Below, piece after piece: positions 33,501 through 42,700 of a stretch of DNA of 64,000 nucleotides (the first letter of the stretch is position 1; every line of letters starts with the position of its first letter). The DNA comes from Acholoe squamosa (taxonomy: Eukaryota > Annelida > Polychaeta > Phyllodocida > Polynoidae). The position numbers and the translations under genes were made by a program. Under the pieces are notes generated by a model. That model did not search any database. It saw nothing but the letters and a program-made list of their open reading frames with translations, and was not told the DNA's origin. The stretch is taken from NCBI GenBank assembly GCA_949317995.1, contig OX439036.1:7110356-7174355 (forward strand). Direction: 5' to 3'.

Positions 33501-35371
33501 GATCGGACATTTTTGACTGATTTTGGTGTTGGGAAGGTTTTGATTGATTCCACCTTTGTGGGAGATGGTTGCAGTCCCTTGGGTGTGACTCTCATTCCCA
33601 AGAAGTCTATTCTGTCTATGAAGTATTCACATTTTGATTTCTTCAGTTTGAGTTTACCAACTCTTAAGCTGTTGAACACATCTTCCAGGTCATGGAAGTG
33701 TTGTTCGATTGATGGTGATAATACCAATATGTCATCTAGGTATGGTAGGGCACATTTGTATTTGAGTTTGTTCAGAATTAATGTGACTAGATGGCAGAAT
33801 CCCGCAGGTGCGGTCGCTAGACCCATCGGCATCCTTTCATAGACATATTTTTTGTCATTTGCTATGAATGCGGTTTTATGCTGATCCTCCTGTCTTATAG
33901 GAATTTGAAAAAATCCCTGTTGGGCATCTAGCTTACTGAATACTCTTGGTCTGAGTGACCCTATCATGTCTAGAGTGTCATCGGCCCGGGGTGTAGATAA
34001 GGCTTGATTTATCGTGTTTTGGTTCAAATAACGAAAATCTGTGACGAGCCTATGGCCTCCCGATGGTTTTTGTACTAAAAAGGATCTGGAAGCCCAGGGG
34101 CCCTCAGCACATTCTCTCAGAATGCCCTGTTGTACTAGCCTTTCACACTCTTCCCCTATTGCAGCCTGTTTTTCTGGTGTTTGTCTATATGGTAGGAAAT
34201 GACATGGTACTGCCTCAGGTTTTACATGTATTGAGTGTGTATACAGGTGTGTGGCACCAATGTCTCCATCTTTTCCTACAAATATATCATCATACTTGGT
34301 CAGCAGTGATTCTAATCTGTCATGCTGACCTTTGGATGTGAGCACAGATTTTGGTGGAACATTCTCTTCCAATTCTGGCTCGAGGTTATGTGCCTCACTA
34401 TGTATAGCAGCTATTTCAGAGAGTCTGATTGAGTTGGGTTCAGGGTCAGCGTATGTGGACTCACAGTCTGAGTCTGTGTCACTGAATTGAGTTACATCCT
34501 CAGGCCGAATGGCTGAGATGGATTGATCAGTGTGTGGGGTAGTGTCTGACACCTGTTGAGGTTTTTCTAAATCAGATTCCTTGACTTCCTGAAATAGAGC
34601 TATGATGGCACCCTTTTTGATTTTATGTGGGCGCCTGCTGGTGTTGAGTAACACTAGGGGATGTTTGTTATTTTCCCTGGGGGTTACTGCTGCCCTTTGA
34701 ACTAGATATGGGGCATTGTTATTTCTTTGGAGGTTATCTACTACTCCAGTTTTGCCTTGCAGTGATTGAGTAGATGTGACTTTACCCAATACTGCAAGTT
34801 CAGAGAATGGAGGGATGGTAAAATCCCTCACTGCCCTAATGGGTTTGAGAATTTGTTCAGGATCAACATTAAATTCAATTTGAGATTTTGTAGTGCTTAA
34901 GAAATCTGTGCCGAGTACAACGGGCTGTGTGAGGTTGGGTATTACAGCAAATTGGTATTGGAATCTGACACCTTGGATTCTAAAGTTCAGCATAGCTGAA
35001 TGTCTAACATGACACACCGATCCATCTGCCAAGTGGATGTTGATTTTAGATTTCCTCAGTTGGATATGGAATCTCTTTTGGAGGTCCATGAGGAATGATT
35101 GTCTGACACAGGTGATAGTAGCACCTGTATCAACCAAACATTGTACATCTGAAACATCATATAGATTTGCATTGATACAGCCATTTTGAAGAAGTACAAT
35201 AGAAAGCTTGGTACTCTCACCTGTATCCTTTGATGATGAATCTGGTGGGGTGATGTGTATCACTGATGGACGTCTCTGTCTGTTAGATGGTAGATTGGCA
35301 CTAGCAATTGTCTCTGGTTGGATCTTTGTTAATCCTGATTGATTGTTTGTATTTGGGGTGTCACAGTGCAC
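30530..35371 (-). CDS. pol: Gypsy Pol polyprotein, inner element
   Basis: 1613 codons without interruption. Domains: aspartic protease with DTGA at about 81-84; RT with motif A KLDAQQGFF near 480 and YLDD near 543; RNase H (ATDASNVSLGAVLSQ, TERELLGV, YTDHAAL); a ~300-residue Lys/Pro/Thr-rich linker; integrase with an HHCC finger (about 1170-1215), then Asp in NLDAVGPLP, Asp in QTDNGT and Glu in GLVERF in D-D-35-E spacing, and a GPY module (MGPYVV). The first codon shown is GTG; the frame is open further upstream across the gag stop at 35395, so it is likely made by a -1 frameshift from gag. Confidence 0.92.
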   Translation of the reverse strand: MHCDTPNTNNQSGLTKIQPETIASANLPSNRQRRPSVIHITPPDSSSKDTGESTKLSIVLLQNGCINANLYDVSDVQCLVDTGATITCVRQSFLMDLQKRFHIQLRKSKINIHLADGSVCHVRHSAMLNFRIQGVRFQYQFAVIPNLTQPVVLGTDFLSTTKSQIEFNVDPEQILKPIRAVRDFTIPPFSELAVLGKVTSTQSLQGKTGVVDNLQRNNNAPYLVQRAAVTPRENNKHPLVLLNTSRRPHKIKKGAIIALFQEVKESDLEKPQQVSDTTPHTDQSISAIRPEDVTQFSDTDSDCESTYADPEPNSIRLSEIAAIHSEAHNLEPELEENVPPKSVLTSKGQHDRLESLLTKYDDIFVGKDGDIGATHLYTHSIHVKPEAVPCHFLPYRQTPEKQAAIGEECERLVQQGILRECAEGPWASRSFLVQKPSGGHRLVTDFRYLNQNTINQALSTPRADDTLDMIGSLRPRVFSKLDAQQGFFQIPIRQEDQHKTAFIANDKKYVYERMPMGLATAPAGFCHLVTLILNKLKYKCALPYLDDILVLSPSIEQHFHDLEDVFNSLRVGKLKLKKSKCEYFIDRIDFLGMRVTPKGLQPSPTKVESIKTFPTPKSVKNVRSFTGLCQYFKKFIKGYAQIARPLYDLQTHLKAFVWTEDADNAFKTLKHALCTNALLRYPNYEKEFSLATDASNVSLGAVLSQRDNEGVLRPVAFAGRTLSKHERNYNTTERELLGVVYGVLHFRHYLETRHFQLYTDHAALIPLLTNTGLTHRWARWALDIQQFSFTIQHVKGDDNTPPDAMSRREYPDSGPMTNPPPPPRRVRAASRTKFAKVTKKVPFKRDDPPNTIERPETPIRGILKQSTHYVFCHCEREYSQLFPDNDFKPIEFSSLDQMLKATPKEPPFTPPDSDDEDSEDTLYAITQATSKSVRFFESMQGEETSNHLCPMTTRSKTREMIQEGTPKPPTQSQTILNEKKVTGNKPTKTPPARKNVTKDTASTKSKNSETKKNDKKQIVPLKKKVATPTKARIGPPKEPTHQNKSDTPQQKAQDRPIVDEKEKERDRIKQHVLDINQLLDQIPDTSISGTNLGLEQRKDKDLLPLIQYLEDGTLPAPKAQGNRIINQGQTYSLVNGTLVHICPINWRKTNTVPLQIVIPQQWVTSTLQYFHDSPTGGHLGSSRMLSALRPRVYWKSMLADTTKYVSTCHTCLTAKRQVHSHKTPMTVREYMTSPMKFLNLDAVGPLPTTARVNKHIQVCIDYATRYATAWATTDLKAETTAAEFYKNIICHHGTPATLQTDNGTCYTGAKFTKLTKHLKIKHKFSSPYRPQSNGLVERFNASIGTALRAFCSKHQNNWDSFIEPITFALNNTESQTTGFTPFFLLHGRNPATPMDLGLGIQEDISTVADHVANMITNQDTSRRKAIERVAKLQKERKDRYDKKLTPQEIKVTDMVYLNIPRILTNTECKKLQPLFMGPYVVVDRPSLTSAKLKNLDTNLLVARPVHIDRLKKVVAVRNNEFAHRLIPHEAKYYSKIVRNKNDITLTKETTGIGPIKPRPAHHILRKTSRCGQFQEIRNKIEIPKEHKIFKMYYKFSSSTHKTCVTDNELLICI

Positions 35372-35394
35372 TGGCCCATCGGCACTGTGACATC

Positions 35395-37050
35395 CTAGTT
35401 TTCCTGGTTCTGTGGGGTGGTTGCGATGCTTGCGACCAGGAGCTTGGAGAGTTGATCCATCACTTGAGGTATTATTTGGGGGTTACTGTGTTGGTTCCCC
35501 TGGTAGCCTCTTGTGTTAGGTTTGTGATCCTCCTGATGTGGGTTGAAACCCTGGTTATATTGACCAGAGTTGCTGTATTGCCCAGAGTTATTTGAACCCT
35601 GGTTGCTGTAGGATCCAGAGTTGTTGGATCCCTGTTTGTTGTAGGCACCATTGTTGTTATTGTAGGATCCACTGTTGTAGTTTCTATGTGGACTATGGCT
35701 TCTACTGTTGGATCCTTGATATTAGGATCCGGAGTTGTTTGAACCCTGGCTGTTGTTGTAGGAACCATTGTTGTTGTAGGATCCAGAGTCGTAGTTCCTA
35801 TGTGGACTATGGCTCCTACTGTTGGATCCCTGATTATTATAGGATCTGCCATTACTTGGGGTTCTGTCTCTCCTATCACTGTATGAAGAGTTACCATTGT
35901 TGGAGTTGGAAGAGCTGTTGTCTTTCCTACTGTTGTGACCCCCCCGGTTGTTGCTGTTGCCCCCCCTACCTCTACCTCTATTGGATTGGTAGTTGGGGTC
36001 ATAGTTATTTCCTCTATATCTACCGGTAGGGTCTTTGGATATAGCCTTAGCTTCCTGTTGCCTTACATTGGCACTAGACATTAGGTTAACATCTTCATCT
36101 GAACTAGTGGTGATTTCCTGGACCTTTTTCTTAGTAGGCTGTGGGTTAGACTCTGCATCCCTTGTTTTCCTAGATCTTTCTTGGGTCTCAACCTCTAAGG
36201 CTAGGTCTAGGGCTTGGTTAAAAGAGTCTATTTTCTTGTTCTCAAGAGCTACAGAGATCCAGGGCCTCATGCCTTGGATGAATGTTTTAAATAAGGTGTC
36301 GTCCTTTAGGCATTGGGCATTACACGCTTTTCTGAGATACATTGCGTAATCAGATACAGGTTCATCTATCTCTTGTGCACGGAGTGCAGTCCTGGAGATA
36401 ATATTGTCTTGAGTGGCAAAATACTCTTTTAGTTCATGTACTACATTGGACCATGTCAACTTATCAGGTGTGGCACTTTCCTTGAAGGTTTCAAACCAAG
36501 CCAATGCTTGTCCTTCAAGGTACTTGGGTAAATATGTTACCATGGTGTCACTGTCTGTTAATTTGTACCTGTCCTTCAGATACTCTGGGAATTTGTGATC
36601 AATAAATAGTGCTGTTGACATGAGTGGTGATGGGTGAGAAAAAGTTTTGGGTTTGGTTACCTCGTTTTGCCTGATCTTCCTGTCGTCTTGTTGTTGTCTG
36701 TCTAGGATCCTGGTCATGTTGGACATCATGGAGATCATGACATCCTCTTTGGATCCAGAGGCAGATGGTGTGACAATAGGTGTTGTGGTGGGTGTGGGAG
36801 GCTGTGAGGTCTGAGTTGATACCAGCTTCATGAGATCTGATATCTGCTGTTGTGCCTGTTCTAGGGCCTTCCGATGGTCATCTAATTGTTGACTGAGGAT
36901 CCTCTCCCTTTCCTTTGAGGCAAGGGCATGAGCATCATGTTGGGCTTTGTTTGCTTCTAGGGCAGTAACTGCATCTTGGATGGTCTTCTCATAGGCCCTT
37001 ATCTTCTCAGCCGCCTGATTGGGTTGAGGACCTTCATCAGCGTCGGCCAT
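35395..37050 (-). pseudogene. gag: Gypsy Gag, inner element, nonsense-truncated
   Basis: Starts MADADEGPQPNQ at ATG 37050. N-terminal coiled coil (about 15-75), a Ty3/Gypsy-type capsid-like region (about 140-290: FPEYLKDRYKLTDSD, GQALAWFETFKE, DEPVSDYAMYLRKACNAQ), then an Arg/Gly/Asn/Ser-rich tail with no CCHC knuckle. A TAA at about 35722, where the outer copy reads TAT AGT, stops it after 442 residues. The remaining ~110 codons of tail stay open down to the normal TAG at 35395-35397. Loss of the tail also removes normal access to pol, because the frameshift site lies beyond it. Confidence 0.85.
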
Positions 37051-37059
37051 GGTGGAAGG

Positions 37060-38096
37060 TGTGGGATCACTGGTGTGTTGTAGGTATCACTGACATGTTG
37101 GAGATCACACTGGTATGTGGGAGATCTCACTGGTATGTGGGAGATCTCACTGATATGTGGGAGATCTCACTGATATGTGGGAGATCTCACTGTCGTGTGG
37201 GAGATCTCATTGATGTATGGGAGACCTCACTGACGTGTGGGAGACCTCACTGATGTGTGGGAGATCTTACTGTTGTGTGAGAGATCTCACTGATCGTGTG
37301 GGAGATCTCATTGATGTGCGGGAGATCTCATTGTCGTGTGGGAGATCTCATTGATATGTGGGAGATCTCGTTGATGTGTGGGAGATCTCACTGATATGTG
37401 GGAGATCTCACTGATATGTGGGAGATCTCACTGATGTGTGGGAGATCTCACTGATGTGAGGGGGATCTCATTGATATGTGGGAGATCTCACTGATATGTG
37501 GGGAGATCTCACTGTCGTGTGGGAGATCTCATTGATATGTGGGAGATCTCGTTGATGTGTGGGAGATCTCACTGATATGTGGGAGATCTCATTGATGTGT
37601 GGGGGATCTCACTGGTGTGTGGGAGATCTTATTGATGTGTGAGAGATCTCATTGATGTGTGGGAGATCTCACTGATGTGTGGGAGATCTCACTGATGTGT
37701 GGGAGATCTCACTGATGTGTGGGAGACCTCACTGACGTGTGGGAGACCTCACTGACGTGTGGGAGACCTCACTGACGTGTGGGAGACCTCACTGACGTTT
37801 GGGAGACCTCACTGACGTTTGGGAGACCTCTCTGACGTGTGGGAGACCTCACTGACGTGTGGGAGACCTCACTGACGTGTGGGAGACCTCACTGACGTGT
37901 GGGAGACCTCCATGACGTGTGGGAGACCTCGCTGATGTGTGGGAGACCTCACTGACATTTGGGAGACCTCACTGACGTTTGGGAGACCTCTCTGACGTGT
38001 GGGAGACCTCACTGACATGTGGGAGACCTCACTGACGTGTGGGAGACCTCACTGACGTGTGGGAGACCTCACTGACGTGTGGGAGATCTCACTGGT
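37060..38096. repeat. 20-bp minisatellite in the 5' leader of inner element (~51 units)
   Basis: Unit GTGTGGGAGACCTCACTGAC on plus. Two sub-arrays: the gag-side half mostly has GAGATCTC with GATATG or GATGTG, the LTR-side half mostly GAGACCTC with GACGTG. It lies between the 5' LTR/PBS and the gag ATG, in the transcribed leader. Confidence 0.95.
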
Positions 38097-38268
38097 GACC
38101 TTGGTGGGTATGGTGTCAAGGTCAAGGTCACTGGGTGGGTGGAGTGGGTCTTACTGTGTGTATGATTGTTCTTAGTTGCGGTACCAGCTTTAATTTACTG
38201 TGTGCATGATTGTTCTTAGTTGTGTTACCAGCTTTAATTTTTATGAGCCTGTGAGAGATGGGATCTTA

Positions 38269-38286
38269 GTAGGATGTTCTCCACCA
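38269..38286 (-). promoter_or_regulatory. Candidate primer binding site, inner element
   Basis: On minus, three bases after the 5' LTR end, TGGTGGAGAACATCCTAC starts with the TGG expected to pair with a tRNA CCA end. The same site is at 47095-47112. I could not assign the tRNA. Confidence 0.5.
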
Positions 38287-38289
38287 CTT

Positions 38290-39639
38290 TGTCATACTAG
38301 TAATTGGCATGATCAAGTTGTCATATGAGAAATATCATATGGCTAGTGGTGTATAGTGTAATTATCTCAAGGCTCATAATAAATAGTGTTATTTCCAGTT
38401 GTCACTGGTTTATTCAGCTTTAGGCAACATGTAAGAAATATCAATCACACAGTAGTTAGTATGTAGGTAATTTGTACATACAGTAAACATACAGTAATTT
38501 ATAAGGTACAATGTTCAGTTCCACTCCACCTGTGAGGTAATAATAATACAATGTCCAGCATAGTTCTAGGTGGGTTCCCACACCTAGCTCCTGACCTGCT
38601 GTTTAGAGGAATAATGTAATAATGAATAACTTTACCCTCTGGTGGAAGTCTTGAAGAAGATAGCCCCTGGCCACTAATGATAGAAAACCAATGCCTGTCT
38701 AGCATAGTTTCACCATAGTGCAGTGGTATAGCAGGTAGCAGGAGATGACTGGAGATGTTACCTCTAGAGCGGTTCTTGGTGATCTGTCTTTCTGGAGGTG
38801 CAGACAGGCTATTTGTAGCAAATCTTGGAAAAGCACCTCCAGACTGACTGGAGCCAGCAGCATCTGCCTAACTCTACAATTGTTTGAGGGGAGTCTTTCA
38901 TGTGTCACAGGGGGACAAAGGACCCCCATGGACGCCGCTGTGTCCCCCTTTGTCTTGGTCGGTTCTGCATCTTCAGACCCTCATAACTCAGTAGTTTATG
39001 CGTTTATAACCGCCATTTTGCGCATGCGCGGAGTTGAATATGCCAAGTTTATAATGCTCGCTGGATAGGCGCGTAACTCGCGCCAGTTTGTCTGTAGTGC
39101 ACTCGGAGGTCGATTCAGTCTCCATAGCGTAACTTCCTTAATAATGGGAGTTCCGCCTTGATCTTGGGCTCATTTTGACCGTCTAATTATGGGCTTTCCA
39201 TAAATGCTTTGATATTTGACCTAGCTTGCTCAGGAGCGACGCTAGAGCGACCGGACTGTTATGGCGTTGTGCTTATGTAACCCATTGTTCAGTCCTTAGA
39301 GTGCTCAGACACTCATGACGGCGTCTGTGGTGCCCAGGCACCCCTAACGGCCGTTTGCATTCACTTACAAGTTATTAGTTTGTGCACTGAACCATGAGGT
39401 CGCACACTGAGACCCTCATTTTTATTATATTGTGCAGTGGACCATTAGGTCGGACCCTTTGATGTCACAAACTCTGTCTAACTGACTCTGGCTGGTGTGC
39501 AGTGGGGCATGAACGCTCTTATACAAAGTTTGAGCGCTCTTATAGCTCTTAGAACCAACCTATGTATTAATTTCATAGATATTCTTTGATTAATACAAAA
39601 TATGTTACAATTTATGGAATAATAAAATGGTATATCATA
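38290..39639 (-). repeat. 5' LTR of inner element
   Basis: 1350 bp; like 24234-25533 but with a 50-bp insertion at about 39391-39440 containing a partial duplicate of GTGCACTGAACCAT sequence. Its right edge abuts the pol 3' end of the outer element through the ATAT duplication. Confidence 0.9.
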
Positions 39640-39748
39640 ATATACATATAAGTAATTCATTATCAGTCACACATGTCTTATGTGTGGATGAAGAGAATTT
39701 GTAATATATTTTGAAAATCTTATGTTCTTTTGGTATCTCAATTTGTTT

Positions 39749-42700
39749 CTAATTTCTTGAAACTGCACCACACCTAGATGTTTTTTTTAGTATGTGGTGT
39801 GCAGGCCTAGGCTTGATAGGGCCTATGCCTGTGGTTTCTCTTGTAAGGGTGATATCATTTTTGTTCCTTACAATTTTGTTGTAGTATTTGGCTTCATGTG
39901 GAATAAGCCTGTGTGCAAATTCATTGTTTCTGACAGCCACAACCTTTTTCAGTCTGTCTATGTGCACTGGTCTGGCCACCAATAGATTGGTGTCCAAGTT
40001 TTTGAGTTTGGCACTTGTCAAACTAGGTCTATCTACTACAACATATGGTCCCATAAAAAGGGGTTGAAGTTTCTTACACTCTGTGTTGGTCAGGATTCTT
40101 GGTATGTTTAGGTACACCATGTCGGTGACCTTGATTTCCTGTGGTGTAAGTTTCTTATCATATCTATCCTTTCTTTCCTTTTGTAGCTTGGCGACCCTTT
40201 CTATAGCATTCCTCCTAGAGGTATCCTGATTTGTTATCATGTTGGCTACATGGTCTGCTACGGTGTATATGTCTTCCTGTATTCCCAGCCCTAAGTCCAT
40301 TGGGGTGGCTGGGTTTCTTCCATGGAGTAGGAAGAAAGGGGTGAATCCTGTGGTTTGGGATTCAGTGTTGTTTAATGCAAAGGTTATGGGTTCAATAAAT
40401 GAATCCCAATTGTTTTGGTGCTTTGAGCAGAATGCTCTGAGCGCTGTGCCTATGCTAGCATTGAATCTCTCTACAAGCCCATTTGATTGTGGCCTATATG
40501 GTGAGGAGAATTTATGTTTGATCTTGAGGTGTTTAGTTAACTTTGTGAACTTTGCACCTGTATAACATGTCCCATTGTCTGTTTGAAGAGTGGCTGGTGT
40601 TCCATGATGACAAATTATATTCTTGTAGAACTCTGCTGCTGTTGTTTCAGCTTTTAAGTCAGTAGTAGCCCAAGCTGTTGCATATCTGGTAGCATAATCT
40701 ATGCAGACTTGTATATGTTTGTTTCCCCTGGCAGTTGTGGGAAGTGGTCCCACCGCGTCGAGGTTTAGGAACTTCATTGGTGAAGCCATGTACTCTCTTA
40801 CTGTCATTGGTGTTTTGTGTGAGTGTACTTGCCTTTTTGCTGTGAGGCATGTGTGGCAGGTGGAAACATATTTTGTTGTGTCTGCTAGCATAGACTTCCA
40901 ATATACCCTAGGTCGGAGTGCTGACAGCATCCTACTGGAACCAAGATGGCCGCCGGTAGGTGAGTCATGGAAATACTGTAGTGTACTTGTTACCCATTGC
41001 TGTGGTATAACAATTTGAAGTGGTACAGTATTGGTTTTTCTCCAATTTATGGGGCATATATGGACTAATGTACCATTTACCAAGGTGTATGTCTGGCCTT
41101 GGTTGATGATTCTATTTCCTTGTGCTTTTGGTGCAGGCAAGGTCCCATCCTCAAGATATTGTATGAGGGGCAATAGTTCCTTGTCCTTCCTTTGTTCCAA
41201 GCCAAGGTTCGTACCTGAGATGGATGTGTCGGGAATCTGATCCAGTAATTGATTTATATCTAGCACATGTTGTTTTATTCTGTCTCTTTCTTTTTCTTTT
41301 TCATCGACTATTGGCCTATCTTGTGCCTTTTGTGGGGGTGTGTCACTCTTGTTTTGGTGTGTAGGCTCCTTTGGAGGGCCTATTCTCGCCTTGGTGGGAG
41401 TGGAAACTTTTTTCTTTAAAGGCACAATTTGCTTTTTGTCATTCTTCCTTGTCTCAGAGTTCCTTGATTTAGTAGATGCAGTGTCTTTTGTGACATTTTT
41501 CCTGGCAGGTGGGGTTTTGGTAGGTTTGTTTCCTGTGACCTTTTTCTCATTCAGAATAGTTTGTGATTGTGTGGGGGGTTTTGGTGTGCCCTCCTGAATC
41601 ATTTCTCTGGTCTTTGAGCGTGTGGTCATAGGACACAAATGGTTTGATGTTTCCTCTCCCTGCATCGGTTCAAAGAATCTGACTGATTTGGAAGTTGCTT
41701 GAGTGATAGCATATATTGTGTCTTCTGAATCTTCATCATCTGAGTCAGGTGGGGTGAAGGGTGGCTCCTTAGGAGTTGCCTTCAGCATCTGATTGAGTGA
41801 TGAGAATTCAATAGGCTCGAAGTCATTATCTGGAAAGAGTTGTGAGTATTCTCTCTCACAGTGGCAAAACACATAGTGTGTAGATTGCTTCAAGATACCC
41901 CTAATGGGTGTCTCTGGCCTTTCAATGGTGTTGGGTGGATCATCCCTTTTGAATGGTACTTTCTTTGTTACTTTTGCAAACTTGGTTCTACTGGCTGCTC
42001 TAACTCTCCTTGGTGGGGGTGGAGGGTTAGTCATGGGTCCAGAATCTGGGTATTCTCTTCTAGACATAGCATCTGGTGGTGTGTTATCATCACCTTTCAC
42101 GTGTTGGATGGTGAATGAAAATTGTTGTATGTCTAGAGCCCATCTGGCCCATCTATGTGTGAGTCCTGTATTGGTTAGTAGTGGGATTAGGGCTGCATGG
42201 TCTGTGTATAATTGGAAGTGTCTGGTCTCTAGATAGTGTCTGAAGTGTAATACTCCATACACTACTCCCAGTAGTTCTCTCTCTGTGGTATTGTAATTTC
42301 TCTCATGTTTGGAGAGGGTTCTACCTGCAAAGGCTACTGGTCTGAGCACTCCTTCATTATCTCTCTGTGAGAGTACAGCTCCTAAGCTCACATTGGAAGC
42401 ATCAGTTGCCAAACTGAACTCTTTCTCATAGTTTGGATATCTGAGAAGAGCATTGGTACAGAGGGCATGCTTTAAAGTTTTGAAAGCATTATCTGCATCC
42501 TCTGTCCAGACAAATGCTTTGAGATGTGTCTGTAGATCATACAATGGTCTAGCAATTTGGGCATAACCTTTGATAAACTTTTTGAAGTATTGGCATAGGC
42601 CTGTGAAGGATCTGACATTTTTGACTGATTTTGGTGTTGGGAAGGTTTTGATTGATTCCACCTTTGTGGGAGATGGTTGCAGTCCCATGGGTGTGACTCT

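Larger units (their letters stand above)
24234..39639 (-). mobile_element. Inner env-bearing Gypsy element, nested in the outer one
   Basis: 15.4 kb, LTRs 38290-39639 (5') and 24234-25533 (3'), near-identical apart from a 50-bp insertion and about ten substitutions. Target duplication is ATAT (24230-24233 and 39640-39643). Uninterrupted sequence of the inner copy at 30520-30545 (GGCTTTATATACATATAAG) shows exactly the empty target: the insertion lies just past the pol 3' end of its own relative. Gene order is as in the outer copy. Confidence 0.92.

Noticed and set aside
30686..34341. Plus-strand ORFs of 60-126 codons opposite pol (and 39794-43362)
   Set aside because: Antisense shadows of the pol coding frame; conserved between copies only because pol is.
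35472..36029. Thr- and Cys-rich frames overlapping the gag tail (and 44520-45182)
   Set aside because: Other-frame readings of the Asn/Gly/Ser-rich repeats of gag.
37060..38096. CRISPR-like array of 20-bp repeats
   Set aside because: No unique spacers; it is a head-to-tail minisatellite in an animal element.
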